Assembly (NCBI RefSeq): GCF_002298975.1 | Contig: NZ_DBMV01000008.1 | Span: 53,093-117,092 of the forward strand | From: Ralstonia sp. UBA689 | Lineage (GTDB): Bacteria > Pseudomonadota > Gammaproteobacteria > Burkholderiales > Burkholderiaceae | Length of the DNA stretch: 64,000 nt | Direction of reading: 5' to 3' | Part shown: positions 1-8,486 of the stretch, one piece after another | Numbering within the stretch: position 1 is the first letter of the stretch | How the letters are laid out: each line of letters starts with the position of its first letter | The notes under the pieces: generated by a model | Database searches by the model: none | What the model was told of the DNA's origin: nothing | What the model saw: the letters and a program-made list of their open reading frames with translations, nothing else | Made by a program: the position numbers and the translations under genes

Positions 1-2
1 TG

Positions 3-62
3 ATCGTGACGTACTTCATGCCCGATCCGAGCAAGGAAGGGTATCTGCGGAACGAACCATGA
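3..62 (+). CDS. C-terminal end of an unidentified gene (cut by window edge)
   Basis: An open plus-strand frame enters from the left edge and stops with TGA at 60-62. Its last residues read IVTYFMPDPSKEGYLRNEP. A strong intrinsic terminator follows 28 nt later, which supports this as a true gene end. Nineteen residues are too few to name a family. Confidence 0.6.
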   Translation: MVTYFMPDPSKEGYLRNEP

Positions 63-89
63 GCGCAGCTTGAAGTCTTGCGTCGGCCG

Positions 90-122
90 ACGGCGCTCCG
101 TTCATAGCGGAGCGCCGTTTTT
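90..122 (+). terminator. Rho-independent terminator of the upstream partial gene
   Basis: An 11-bp perfect stem (ACGGCGCTCCG with CGGAGCGCCGT) closes a 7-nt loop and is followed by a run of five T. It sits between the gene ending at 62 and the convergent RidA gene ending at 126. Confidence 0.9.
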
Positions 123-125
123 GTT

Positions 126-518
126 TCAGTCCGGCACCACCGCCGTTACTTCAATCTCCACCTTGGCGCGATCCTCCACCAGCGCCGCCACCTCCACCGC
201 CGTCATGGCGATATTGAAATTGCCGATCAGCTCGCGGAATGCCTTGCCGATCTCGGGGTAGGCGGCCACATAGGCGCGTCGGTCGGTCACGTACCAGGTC
301 ATGCGCACGATATGTTCAGGCTTGGCACCGCCCTCGGCCAGCACCTCGACGATGTTCTGCAGCGCCTGGCGTACCTGGCCTGCGAGGTCATCGGTGTGGA
401 ACACGCTTTGCGCATCCCAGCCGATCATGCCAGCCACGAAGATCATGCGTCCGCGTGCTGACACGCCGTTGGCGTAGCCTTTCGGACGTGGCCAGCCGGG
501 AGGGAGAAGAGCTTGCAT
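126..518 (-). CDS. RidA/YjgF family enamine-imine deaminase
   Basis: This is a 130-residue protein of the RidA (YjgF/YER057c/UK114) family, whose members hydrolyse reactive enamines or imines to ketones and ammonia. It has the usual family length and the pattern GYANGVSARGRMIFVAGMIG near the N-terminus. The start at 518 is chosen because the protein then begins MQALLPPGW and AAAGGAA lies just upstream; a longer open frame to 590 overlaps the neighbouring thioesterase. It is the last gene of the leftward aromatic-CoA operon, 19 nt after the thioesterase. The proposed product of 2-aminobenzoyl-CoA monooxygenase/reductase is itself an enamine, so a role in deaminating a pathway intermediate is plausible but inferred. 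Confidence 0.85.
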   Translation of the reverse strand: MQALLPPGWPRPKGYANGVSARGRMIFVAGMIGWDAQSVFHTDDLAGQVRQALQNIVEVLAEGGAKPEHIVRMTWYVTDRRAYVAAYPEIGKAFRELIGNFNIAMTAVEVAALVEDRAKVEIEVTAVVPD

Positions 519-537
519 GGTTTGGTTCCTTTGGCTT

Positions 538-954
538 TTATTGTTGAACGCTCGCGGCCAATGCCTCCCGCACGTCGGGCGGCACCGCAATCGCGCGATG
601 CGTGTTGAGATCGGTAAACACCAGCACCTGCTGCGAGTGCACGCGCTGCTCGTCGCCGGCCCAACAGTCGAGCGCCAGTGACAAGGACGCGTTGCCCAAC
701 CGCTCCAGCTTCAGCTTGAACTGCACGTCGTCGCCCATGCGGCTGATGGCGCTGAACTCGCAGTGCAGCTTGACGATGGGCAGGCCGATGCGGCGCGGGC
801 CGAGCATGTTGGCATACGAGATCCCCAGGCCATCGGTAAACCAGTCTTCGACCAGCCCGTTGAACAGCACTAGGTACTGCGGAAAGTACACGATGCCGGC
901 CGGATCGCAGTGGGCAAAGCGGATGCGCGTGGCGCGCTCGAAGTGGTAACTCAT
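538..954 (-). CDS. 4-hydroxybenzoyl-CoA thioesterase family (hot-dog) hydrolase
   Basis: This is a 138-residue single hot-dog-fold acyl-CoA thioesterase. The N-terminal signature HCDPAGIVYFPQY carries the catalytic Asp (residue 17) typical of the 4HBT/YbgC class. Its ATG overlaps the stop codon of the upstream aryl-CoA ligase by 4 nt, so the two are translationally coupled. In this operon it most likely releases CoA from an aromatic or ring-reduced intermediate, either to protect the CoA pool or as a pathway step. The exact substrate cannot be read from the sequence. Confidence 0.85.
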   Translation of the reverse strand: MSYHFERATRIRFAHCDPAGIVYFPQYLVLFNGLVEDWFTDGLGISYANMLGPRRIGLPIVKLHCEFSAISRMGDDVQFKLKLERLGNASLSLALDCWAGDEQRVHSQQVLVFTDLNTHRAIAVPPDVREALAASVQQ

Positions 955-2567
955 GGTTTGTCGTTCTCGCGCAGTCGGTAGCGCAACAGCTTACCGACTT
1001 CACTGCGCGGGAGAGCCGGACGAAACTCGATGGCACGCGGGTACTTGTACGGTGCCACCGTCTGCTTGACGAAGTCCTGCAGCGTCTTGACCATCTCCGG
1101 CCCCGGCTCGTGGCCCGGGCGCAGCACCACGAAGGCCTTGACGATCTGGCCACGCTCCTCATCCGGCACGCCGATCACGCCGCACTCGGCCACGGCCGGG
1201 TGCAGCATCAGCGCATCTTCCACCTCGGGGGAAGCGATGTTGTAGCCCGACGAGATGATCATGTCGTCGGTGCGCGAGTGGTAGTGGAAATAGCCTTCCT
1301 CGTCCATCACGTAGGCATCGCCGGTAAGGTTCCAGCCGTTCTTGACGTAGGCGCGCTGGCGGTCGTCGGCGAGGTAGCGGCAGCCGGTCGGACCCTGGAC
1401 GGCCAAGCGGCCGACCGTGCCCTGCGGCACGGGGTTGCCTTGGTCGTCCACCACGCGCGCGACATAGCCAGGGACGGCCTTGCCGGTCGCGCCGGGGCGC
1501 ACGTTCTCGTCTGCGGCGGAGATGAAGATGTGCAGCATCTCAGTTGCACCGATGCCGTCGATCAGCTCGATGCCGGTGGCCTGCTTCCACAGTGCGCGCG
1601 TGGCGGCCGGCAACGCTTCACCGGCCGACACACAGCGACGCAGCGGCGTGGCCCGCAGTTCTTCTCCGCGCGCAGCAATGTTGCGGTAGGTGGTCGGCGC
1701 GGTGAACAACACCGTGGCGCCGAAGGCACGGATGCCATCCACCAAATCGTTGGGCGAAGCCTTTTCCAGCAGCACCGTTGACGCACCCACGCTCATCGGA
1801 AACAACAGCAGCCCCCCCAACCCGAACGTGAACGCCATCGGCGGGCTGCCGATGAAGATATCGTCGGCGCGGGCCTTCAGCACGTGCGGCGGCCAACAGG
1901 CGCAGATGGCCATGATGTCGCGATGAAAGTGCATCGTAGCCTTAGGCACGCCGGTGGTACCAGAGGTGAAAGCGAGCAGGCAGGTGTCGTCGGCTGCGGT
2001 GTTGACGTTGGTGAAGGTGGCCGGCTGCCGCGCCATCGCGGCTTCCAGGCCGTCGGGGGTGTCATCGTGAAAGCAGCGCACGTGTATCGGCTTGGCCAAC
2101 TGAGTTACGGCATCACGCAACTCGTCGATCAGCCGCGCATCGCACAGCGCGAAACCGACCTCGCCCTTGTCCAGAATCTGCCCAAGCTCCTTGGCGCGCA
2201 GCAGCGGCATGGTCGTCACGGCAATCGCACCTGCCTTCATCACGGCAAACCAGCACGCCGCCAGCATGGGGCTGTTGGGCGAGCGCAGCAGCACGCGGTT
2301 GCCCGGCACCACGCCCAACTCGTGCACAAGCACGTTCGCGATGCGGTTGGCGTGTTCCTGCAGATCGGCATACGTCCAGCGCACGCCGGGGGCCTGGATG
2401 CAGAGACGATCGCCCTCGCCTGCGGCGACACGGCGGTCGAGCAGTTCCGTCGCGCAATTGAGCTGCGCTGGAAACTGCAGTGCCGGCAGGTCGAAACGGT
2501 AGACCGGCTGCAGTTCCGCCGGGGGCAGGCGGTCGCGAGCAAAGGTGTCGATATGGGCGCTGGGCAT
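951..2567 (-). CDS. Benzoate/2-aminobenzoate-CoA ligase (AMP-binding family)
   Basis: This 538-residue acyl-adenylate-forming enzyme activates an aromatic acid to its CoA thioester with ATP. The P-loop-like motif TSGTTGVPKA lies near residue 200, the hinge region contains TGDAY and SRTDDMI, and the catalytic lysine lies in EVGKLLR close to the C-terminus. Length and N-terminal style resemble benzoate-CoA and 2-aminobenzoate-CoA ligases. GGAGAT precedes the ATG. It lies 31 nt after the acyl-CoA dehydrogenase and overlaps the thioesterase. With the monooxygenase/reductase fusion at the operon head, 2-aminobenzoate is the favoured substrate; benzoate or salicylate are alternatives. Confidence 0.88.
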   Translation of the reverse strand: MPSAHIDTFARDRLPPAELQPVYRFDLPALQFPAQLNCATELLDRRVAAGEGDRLCIQAPGVRWTYADLQEHANRIANVLVHELGVVPGNRVLLRSPNSPMLAACWFAVMKAGAIAVTTMPLLRAKELGQILDKGEVGFALCDARLIDELRDAVTQLAKPIHVRCFHDDTPDGLEAAMARQPATFTNVNTAADDTCLLAFTSGTTGVPKATMHFHRDIMAICACWPPHVLKARADDIFIGSPPMAFTFGLGGLLLFPMSVGASTVLLEKASPNDLVDGIRAFGATVLFTAPTTYRNIAARGEELRATPLRRCVSAGEALPAATRALWKQATGIELIDGIGATEMLHIFISAADENVRPGATGKAVPGYVARVVDDQGNPVPQGTVGRLAVQGPTGCRYLADDRQRAYVKNGWNLTGDAYVMDEEGYFHYHSRTDDMIISSGYNIASPEVEDALMLHPAVAECGVIGVPDEERGQIVKAFVVLRPGHEPGPEMVKTLQDFVKQTVAPYKYPRAIEFRPALPRSEVGKLLRYRLRENDKP

Positions 2568-2598
2568 GGCGAGATCTCCGTCTCTGGCTTTGGCGTAT

Positions 2599-3774
2599 TC
2601 AGGGCTTGGTGGGTGCTGCCGCGCGCAGCAGGTCGCGCGCGATGATCAGTTGCTGCACTTCGGTCGCACCTTCGTAGATGCGCAGCGCGCGAATCTCGCG
2701 GTAAAGGCGCTCGACCGGCTGCTCGCTCACCACGCCCAGGCCGCCCCACATCTGCACGGCGGCGTCGATCACCTGTTGCGCGTTTTCGGTGGCGGTCATC
2801 TTGGCCATGGCGGCTTCACGCGTGACAGTGCGGCCCTGGTCGCGCTGCCATGCGGCACGGTAGGTGAGCAGCGCGGCGCTGTCGATGGCGGTGGCCATTT
2901 GCGCGAGCTTGGCCTGCGTGAGCTGGAAGTCGGCCAGCACGCCGTTGAACATCTTGCGCGTGGTGGCGCGTGTCAGTGCCTCGTCCAGTGCACGGCGCGC
3001 AAAACCGAGCGCGGCGGCGGCCACGGACGTGCGGAACACATCCAGCGTGCGCATTGCCACCTTGAAGCCCTCGCCCGCCGCGCCCACGCGCTGGCTGGCC
3101 GGGATGCGGCAATTGGTGAAGCGCAGGCGCGCGAGCGGGTGCGGCGCAATCACATCGATGCGCTCGGCAATCTCGAAACCTGGCGTGCCAGCCTCGACGA
3201 TGAAGGCACTGATACCGCGCGCGCCCGGCGCCTCGCCAGTGCGTGCGAAAACGACATAGAAATCCGCAATGCCGCCGTTGGAGATCCAGGTCTTCTCGCC
3301 GTCGAGCACATAGCTGTCGCCATCTTCACGCGCGGCGCAGGCCATGGCGGCCACGTCGGAACCGGCATCAGGCTCGGACAGCGCGAATGCGGAGATGGCC
3401 TCACCGCGCGCAACCTTGGTCAGATAGCGCTCGCGCTGCTCGGGCGTGCCATGCAAAGAAATGGCGCCCGAGCCCAGCCCCTGCATCGCAAAGGCGAAAT
3501 CGGCCAAGCCGGAATGGCGCGCGAGTGTTTCGCGGATCAAGCAGATGGCGCGCGTGTCGATGGTCTCGCCCGCGCCACCATTTGCTGTGCCGCCCACCGC
3601 ATGGCGCAGCCAGCCGGCCTGTCCCAGCGATTTCACCAACGCGCGGCATTCGGCATCGACATCGGGGCCGTGGTCGTGCGGGATATGTTGGGTCGCCCAG
3701 GCGTCCAACTCCGCTTCGAGCTGGCGGTGCTTGTCGTCAAAGAACGGCCATTGCAGATAATCCTTGTCGCTCAT
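2599..3774 (-). CDS. Acyl-CoA dehydrogenase
   Basis: This is a 391-residue FAD-dependent acyl-CoA dehydrogenase. It shows AFALSEPDAGSD in the middle domain, KTWISNGGIADFYVVFART at the flavin-binding strand, and a C-terminal RIYEGATEVQQLIIARDLL with the catalytic-base region. The start MSDKDYLQWPFF at 3774 is preferred over an in-frame upstream start because it follows the crotonase stop by a single base, giving TGACATG. In the pathway it would introduce or remove a double bond in the ring-reduced CoA ester during the beta-oxidation-like steps that lead to ring opening. Confidence 0.87.
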   Translation of the reverse strand: MSDKDYLQWPFFDDKHRQLEAELDAWATQHIPHDHGPDVDAECRALVKSLGQAGWLRHAVGGTANGGAGETIDTRAICLIRETLARHSGLADFAFAMQGLGSGAISLHGTPEQRERYLTKVARGEAISAFALSEPDAGSDVAAMACAAREDGDSYVLDGEKTWISNGGIADFYVVFARTGEAPGARGISAFIVEAGTPGFEIAERIDVIAPHPLARLRFTNCRIPASQRVGAAGEGFKVAMRTLDVFRTSVAAAALGFARRALDEALTRATTRKMFNGVLADFQLTQAKLAQMATAIDSAALLTYRAAWQRDQGRTVTREAAMAKMTATENAQQVIDAAVQMWGGLGVVSEQPVERLYREIRALRIYEGATEVQQLIIARDLLRAAAPTKP

Positions 3775-3775
3775 G

Positions 3776-4627
3776 TCAGTTGCCCTCAAACACCGGTTTT
3801 TGCTTGGCGACGAACGCGTGGTAAGCACGCGAGAAGTCTTCGGTCAGCATGCAGATCGCCTGCGCCTGAGCCTCGGCTTCCAGCGCCTGTTCAATCGTCA
3901 TGGTCCATTCCTGATGCAGCATGGTCTTGGTGATGCCGTTGGCGAAGGTCGGGCCGGCAGCCAGATCGGCGGCCAAGGCCTGCGCCTGCGTCAGCACCTC
4001 GGCGGGGTCGCACAGGCGGTTGAAGAAGCCCCAGCGCTCGCCCTCCTCACCACCCATCGAGCGGCCTGTGTAGAGCAGTTCGCTCGCGCGGCCCTGGCCG
4101 ATGATGCGCGGCAGGATCGCGCATGCGCCCATATCGCAGCCAGCGAGGCCAACGCGGTTGAAGAGGAAAGCCGTCTTGCTGCGTGCGGTGCCCAGGCGCA
4201 GGTCGGACGCCATCGCCAAAATGGCGCCAGCGCCGGCGCACACGCCATCAATGGCGGCGACGATTGGCTGCGGGCACGCGCGCATCGTCTTCACCAGCTC
4301 ACCGGTCATGCGCGTGAACATCAGCAGTTCCGGCGCCTTCAGGTGCACCAGCGGGCCGATGATTTCGTGCACGTCACCACCGGAGCAGAAGTTATCGCCC
4401 GCGCCGGCCAGAACGATGACGTTGATGTCATCGGCCCACTTGAGCTGGTGGAACAGATCGCGCAGCTCGGCGTACGAATCAAACGTGAGCGGGTTCTTGC
4501 GCTCCGGCCGGTTGAGCGTGATGGTGGCAACGCCGCCTTCCACACTCCACAGAAAATGCTTGGCTTGATAGCCCGCGAGCGGGCGGCGGTTGCCGGCCAC
4601 GAGAGCCGGGTCGATGCGGTCGGTCAT
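3776..4627 (-). CDS. Enoyl-CoA hydratase/isomerase (crotonase) family protein
   Basis: This 283-residue crotonase-fold protein has the oxyanion-hole segment DNFCSGGDVHEI and a second region CAGAGAILAMASDLRLG. The two catalytic glutamates of classical hydratases are not in their usual places: the first position lies in AGAGAILA with no Glu, and the second region reads GLAGCDMGA with Asp. That pattern occurs in crotonase subfamilies that do other chemistry, such as ring hydrolysis, so simple hydration should not be assumed. It sits between MarR (4-nt overlap upstream) and acyl-CoA dehydrogenase in the same operon. Confidence 0.82.
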   Translation of the reverse strand: MTDRIDPALVAGNRRPLAGYQAKHFLWSVEGGVATITLNRPERKNPLTFDSYAELRDLFHQLKWADDINVIVLAGAGDNFCSGGDVHEIIGPLVHLKAPELLMFTRMTGELVKTMRACPQPIVAAIDGVCAGAGAILAMASDLRLGTARSKTAFLFNRVGLAGCDMGACAILPRIIGQGRASELLYTGRSMGGEEGERWGFFNRLCDPAEVLTQAQALAADLAAGPTFANGITKTMLHQEWTMTIEQALEAEAQAQAICMLTEDFSRAYHAFVAKQKPVFEGN

Positions 4628-5220
4628 GGTTTGGTCGGGTTCGTAGAGAGTTGATCGTCGCGGGCGTCCAGCTCAACCTCGCGCTGCGCCAAGTGCACGC
4701 GCAGGTGGCCGAGCTGCGCATATAGCGCGTCCTTGTTGGCGATGCCCAGGCCATCGAACATTTCGATTAACCAGCGTTCATGTTCGGCGGCCATTTCAGC
4801 AAAGTGGCGGCGGCCGGCTTCCGTCAGCAGCACGCGAAAGGATCGGCGATCATCCGGATCCGCCTCGCGTTTGACAAGGCCTTCCTTCTCCAACTGGTCG
4901 GTCAAGCCGGTCACATTGCCGCCGGTCACCATCAGGTAGCGCGACAGCACATTCATGCGCAGGCCGTCCGGGTGGCGGTCGAGCTGGGCCAGGTAATCGA
5001 AGCGCGGCAGCGTGGTGTTGAAGCGCAGGCGCAGGCGCTGGCGGATCTGCTGCTCGATCTGCGTGCTGCACGCCAGCAGGCGCAGCCAGATCTTTACGTC
5101 CATGTGGTCGTCCACATGCGCGCGGGCTTCCAGGCCGATGCGTTCGTCGCCCAGCGCCTGCACGACCTTTTGATAGCCGGAGGCACGCGCAGCAAGGGCG
5201 GTCTTGCGAGGCTTGTTCAC
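4624..5220 (-). CDS. MarR family transcriptional regulator of the aromatic-CoA operon
   Basis: This is a 198-residue winged-helix regulator. The recognition region runs LSRYLMVTGGNVTGLTDQLEKEG, followed by the wing ADPDDRRSFRVLLTEAGRR, the classic MarR pattern. The start is GTG at 5220, overlapping the SDR stop as GTGA, with GGAGGT just upstream; reading further upstream only repeats the antisense of the SDR gene. MarR proteins of aromatic-acid operons are usually repressors relieved by the CoA thioester. Lying inside the operon, it would be autoregulated through the promoter at about 8370-8405. Confidence 0.88.
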   Translation of the reverse strand: MNKPRKTALAARASGYQKVVQALGDERIGLEARAHVDDHMDVKIWLRLLACSTQIEQQIRQRLRLRFNTTLPRFDYLAQLDRHPDGLRMNVLSRYLMVTGGNVTGLTDQLEKEGLVKREADPDDRRSFRVLLTEAGRRHFAEMAAEHERWLIEMFDGLGIANKDALYAQLGHLRVHLAQREVELDARDDQLSTNPTKP

Positions 5221-5990
5221 ATGACCTCCCCACCGGAAACCGAGATGGCCTGGCCGGTGATGGACGAGGCGCCGTCCGAACACAGCCACGCCACGGCATT
5301 GGCCACCTCGTCCGGCGTCACCAGCCGGCCCTGCGGGTTGCCCTTGACCAGCTCGGCGAGCGCTTGCTCGGCACTGCGGCCCGTGCGCGCGACGATACGG
5401 TCGATGCTCTCGCGCACGATGTCCGTTTCGGTATAGCCGGGGCACACTGCGTTGACGGTCACGCCGCGTGTGGCCAGCTCCAGCGCCAGCGAGCGCGTAA
5501 GGCCGATCACGCCATGCTTGGCCGCCACATAGGCCGACACATATGCATAGCCGCGCTGCCCCGCCGTGCTGGCGATGTTGACGATGCGGCCATGCCCCGA
5601 AGCCTGCACATCGGCCAGCGCAGCCTGCGTGCACAAAAAGGTGCCAGTCAGGTTGACGGCCAGCATGCGCTGCCACTGGTCGAGCGTGGTCTTGGCAAAC
5701 GGTGCGCTCTCGGCCTGGCCGGCGTTGTTGACGAGGATCGAGATCGGGCCGAGACCACCTCGCGCCAACTCGAAGGCCGCCGATACGCTCGCCGCATCCG
5801 TCACGTCGCAGGTGACGACTTGCGCGCGAGCGCTGTCCGGCAGCGTCTTGGCCGCCGCTTCCAATATGGCGGCGTTGCGGCCCATCAGCGTGAGCGTGGC
5901 ACCTTGCGCGGCCAGTTGTGCGGCAATGGCCGCTCCGATGCCACGACCCGCGCCAGTCACAACGGCATGGCGCCCTGCCAGCATCGTCAT
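5217..5990 (-). CDS. Short-chain dehydrogenase/reductase
   Basis: This 257-residue Rossmann-fold SDR has the cofactor motif TGAGRGIG near residue 13, NNAG near residue 90, the catalytic Ser in NIASTAG, and the Tyr-Lys pair in YVAAKHG. It probably oxidises or reduces a 3-hydroxyacyl-CoA-like or cyclic-alcohol intermediate of the 2-aminobenzoyl-CoA route. It starts 1 nt after the monooxygenase/reductase gene ends and overlaps the MarR gene by 4 nt. An internal ATG two codons downstream is an equally good start. Confidence 0.87.
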   Translation of the reverse strand: MTMLAGRHAVVTGAGRGIGAAIAAQLAAQGATLTLMGRNAAILEAAAKTLPDSARAQVVTCDVTDAASVSAAFELARGGLGPISILVNNAGQAESAPFAKTTLDQWQRMLAVNLTGTFLCTQAALADVQASGHGRIVNIASTAGQRGYAYVSAYVAAKHGVIGLTRSLALELATRGVTVNAVCPGYTETDIVRESIDRIVARTGRSAEQALAELVKGNPQGRLVTPDEVANAVAWLCSDGASSITGQAISVSGGEVM

Positions 5991-5991
5991 G

Positions 5992-8352
5992 TCAGACCCC
6001 CTGCATGCGGTTGGCCTGCTCCAGCGGCGAGAGCCCCGCCGCCTGCGCCGCCATGGCGCGTTCGCGCTCCAGATTGCGTTCGAGCTGCAGCTTGCCCGCG
6101 CGGTATTGCTTGGGCCACGGCATATCGAGGTAGCCGATGCGCGCGGCTTCGTTCAGCGTCCAGGCCGGGTTGGCCAGGTGCGGGCGCGCCACGGCGCACA
6201 GGTCGGCACGGCCGGCGGCGATGATGCTGTTGACATGATCCGCCTCGGAGATCGCGCCCACGGCGATGGTCGCGATGCCCGCTTCGTTGCGCACGCGGTC
6301 GGCAAACGGCGTCTGGAACATGCGGCCGTACACCGGCTGCTCCTTCTTGCTGACCTGGCCCGACGAGCAGTCGATCATGTCCGCCCCCGCTGCCTTGAAG
6401 ATGCGCGCGATGGTCACCGCGTCGTCCGGCGTGATGCCGCCTTCCACCCAGTCGTGCGCGGAAATGCGCACCGACATCGGCTTGGTTTGCGGCCACACCT
6501 CGCGCACGGCGCGAAAGACTTCGAGCGGGAAGCGCAGCCGGTTCTCCAGCGAGCCGCCGTATTCATCATTGCGCTGGTTGGTCAGCGGCGAGATAAACGA
6601 CGACAGCAGATAGCCGTGCGCGCAATGCAGCTCCAGCCAGTCGAAGCCGGCCACGGCAGCCAGCCGTGCGGAATGGACGAAATCATCGCGCACGCGGTCC
6701 ATGTCTTCGCGCGTCATGGCGCGGGACCACTGGCTCACGCCATCCAGATACTGCTGTGGCGATGCCGAGATGAGCGGCCAGTTGCCGTCTTCCAACGGCA
6801 GGTCGATGCCTTCCCACGCCACGCGCGTTGAACCCTTCGCACCCGCGTGCCCCAACTGGACGCCGAGCTTCGCATCGCTGTTGGCGTGCACGAACCGGAC
6901 GATGCGCGCCCAGCCTTCGCTTTGCGCCGTATCCCACAAACCCGGGCAGCCCGGGGTGATGCGCGCGTCTGGCGACACGCAAGTCATCTCGGCCATCACC
7001 AGCCCCGCACCGCCCATGGCGCGCGCGCCCAGATGTACGAGGTGGTAGTCGGCAGGCTGCCCGTCCACGCACGAGTACTGCGCCATCGGCGACACGACCA
7101 CGCGGTTCTTGAGCGTCACGCCGCGCACGGTAAAGGGCGTGAACATCGGCGGCACCGGGCCATGCTCGGGCGCGCGGCGCGCACCGGCCTGCTCGGCAAT
7201 CCAGTCTTCGAAAGATTCGAGATAGGCCTTGTCGCGCTGGCGCAGGTTTTCATGGCTGATGCGCTGGCTGCGCGTGAGCAGCGAATACGCGAACTGCTCG
7301 GTCGGCAAGTTGGCGTAGCGCGAAACGTTCTCGAACCACTCGGTCGAGTTGCGCGCGGCGTTCTGGATGCGCAGCACTTCCACGCTGCGCACGGCTTCGT
7401 AGTGTTCGAGCGCCCCCTTCAGGTCGCCCGGTTGCTGGCCGATGCAGCGCGCGAGCTCAATCGAATCTTCCAGTGCCAGCTTGGTGCCCGAGCCGATCGA
7501 GAAGTGCGCGGTGTGGGCGGCATCGCCCATCAACACGACCGGGGTGTTCTGCGCGTTGATGTGCACCCAATGCCGGCACACCACGCGTGGGAAGCGAATC
7601 CATTGCGCCGAGCCACGCAGGTGGCTCGCGTTGGACATCAGCTTGTGCCCGTCGAGGTACTTGGCGAACAGGCGCTCGCAGAAGGCGATGGCGTCTTCCT
7701 TCTCCATCGTCTCCAGACCGGCCTTTTGCCACACCTCTTCGGGCGTCTCGACGATGAAAGTAGAGGTGTTGTCGTCAAAGCGATAGGCGTGCGCCTGGAA
7801 CCAGCCGTGCTCGGTTTCTTCAAAGGCGAACGTGAACGCCTCGAACAGCTTGTGCGTGCCGAGCCAGACAAAGCGGCAGCGGCGCGTATCGATATCGGGT
7901 TGATACGTGGCAGCGTACTTGGTGCGGATGCGGCTGTTCAGGCCGTCGCTGGCGATGATGAGATCGGCGTCGGCATAGGCGGTGTCATCCTGCACGTCGG
8001 TCTCGAAGACGAGCTTGACGCCCACTTCCTCGCAGCGCGCCTGCAGGATGTTGAGCAGCCGCTTGCGGCCAATGCCGCAGAAGCCGTGGCCGCCAGAGCG
8101 CACCACCTGGCCGCGGATGTGGACTTCAATGTCGTCCCAATGGTTGAAGGCGTCGAGGATCTGCGCGGCGCTCTTCGCATCGGCGCGCTGCAGGTTGCCC
8201 AGCGTCTGGTCGGAAAAGACCACGCCCCAGCCGAAGGTGTCATACGGCCGGTTGCGTTCGACCACCGTGACGTCGTGGGACGGATCCTGCAACTTCATCA
8301 GCAGGGCGAAATAGAGGCCAGCCGGCCCACCACCAATACAGACGATCTTCAT
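5992..8352 (-). CDS. Bifunctional aryl-CoA monooxygenase/reductase (2-aminobenzoyl-CoA monooxygenase/reductase or salicylyl-CoA 5-hydroxylase type)
   Basis: This 786-residue fusion has an N-terminal flavoprotein monooxygenase half (about 1-390) with the FAD dinucleotide motif IGGGPAGLYFA at residues 6-16 and the later GDAAHTAHFSIGSG motif. Its C-terminal half (about 395-786) is an Old Yellow Enzyme-type reductase with MFTPFTVRGVTLKNR, the HCAHGYLLSSF pair of histidines and the DEYGGSLENR motif. This architecture matches 2-aminobenzoyl-CoA monooxygenase/reductase, which hydroxylates and then reduces the ring. It is often annotated as salicylyl-CoA 5-hydroxylase. It is first in the leftward operon, directly behind a good promoter, so it probably sets pathway flux. 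Confidence 0.88.
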   Translation of the reverse strand: MKIVCIGGGPAGLYFALLMKLQDPSHDVTVVERNRPYDTFGWGVVFSDQTLGNLQRADAKSAAQILDAFNHWDDIEVHIRGQVVRSGGHGFCGIGRKRLLNILQARCEEVGVKLVFETDVQDDTAYADADLIIASDGLNSRIRTKYAATYQPDIDTRRCRFVWLGTHKLFEAFTFAFEETEHGWFQAHAYRFDDNTSTFIVETPEEVWQKAGLETMEKEDAIAFCERLFAKYLDGHKLMSNASHLRGSAQWIRFPRVVCRHWVHINAQNTPVVLMGDAAHTAHFSIGSGTKLALEDSIELARCIGQQPGDLKGALEHYEAVRSVEVLRIQNAARNSTEWFENVSRYANLPTEQFAYSLLTRSQRISHENLRQRDKAYLESFEDWIAEQAGARRAPEHGPVPPMFTPFTVRGVTLKNRVVVSPMAQYSCVDGQPADYHLVHLGARAMGGAGLVMAEMTCVSPDARITPGCPGLWDTAQSEGWARIVRFVHANSDAKLGVQLGHAGAKGSTRVAWEGIDLPLEDGNWPLISASPQQYLDGVSQWSRAMTREDMDRVRDDFVHSARLAAVAGFDWLELHCAHGYLLSSFISPLTNQRNDEYGGSLENRLRFPLEVFRAVREVWPQTKPMSVRISAHDWVEGGITPDDAVTIARIFKAAGADMIDCSSGQVSKKEQPVYGRMFQTPFADRVRNEAGIATIAVGAISEADHVNSIIAAGRADLCAVARPHLANPAWTLNEAARIGYLDMPWPKQYRAGKLQLERNLERERAMAAQAAGLSPLEQANRMQGV

Positions 8353-8374
8353 GACGACTCCGCGTTCGATGCGT

Positions 8375-8406
8375 TATTACATTAGTCATGAATAGTTTAG
8401 TTGTAA
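8375..8406 (-). promoter_or_regulatory. Promoter and candidate MarR operator of the aromatic-CoA operon
   Basis: Read leftward, TTTACA (-35) and TAATGT (-10) are separated by exactly 17 nt and lie upstream of the ATG at 8352. Between them, at 8383-8394, is TAGTCATGAATA, a 10-of-12 palindrome of the size MarR dimers bind. A protein bound there would block the promoter. Assignment to this operon's MarR is inferred. Confidence 0.55.
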
Positions 8407-8486
8407 AGTAATTTGCCGTAAGAGAGCCCCTGGGTTTACACCAGGGACATGCCGCCGGGTGCGCGCAAAGGCGCTTGCGGCACCGG

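Noticed and set aside
5221..5676. N-terminal extension of the MarR gene to 5676
   Set aside because: It overlaps the SDR gene entirely; GTG at 5220 with GGAGGT upstream gives a normal MarR length.
8431..8449. Hairpin CCCTGG-N7-CCAGGG as terminator of the dienelactone hydrolase gene
   Set aside because: Short stem with no T run; may be a weak structure but not supported as an intrinsic terminator.
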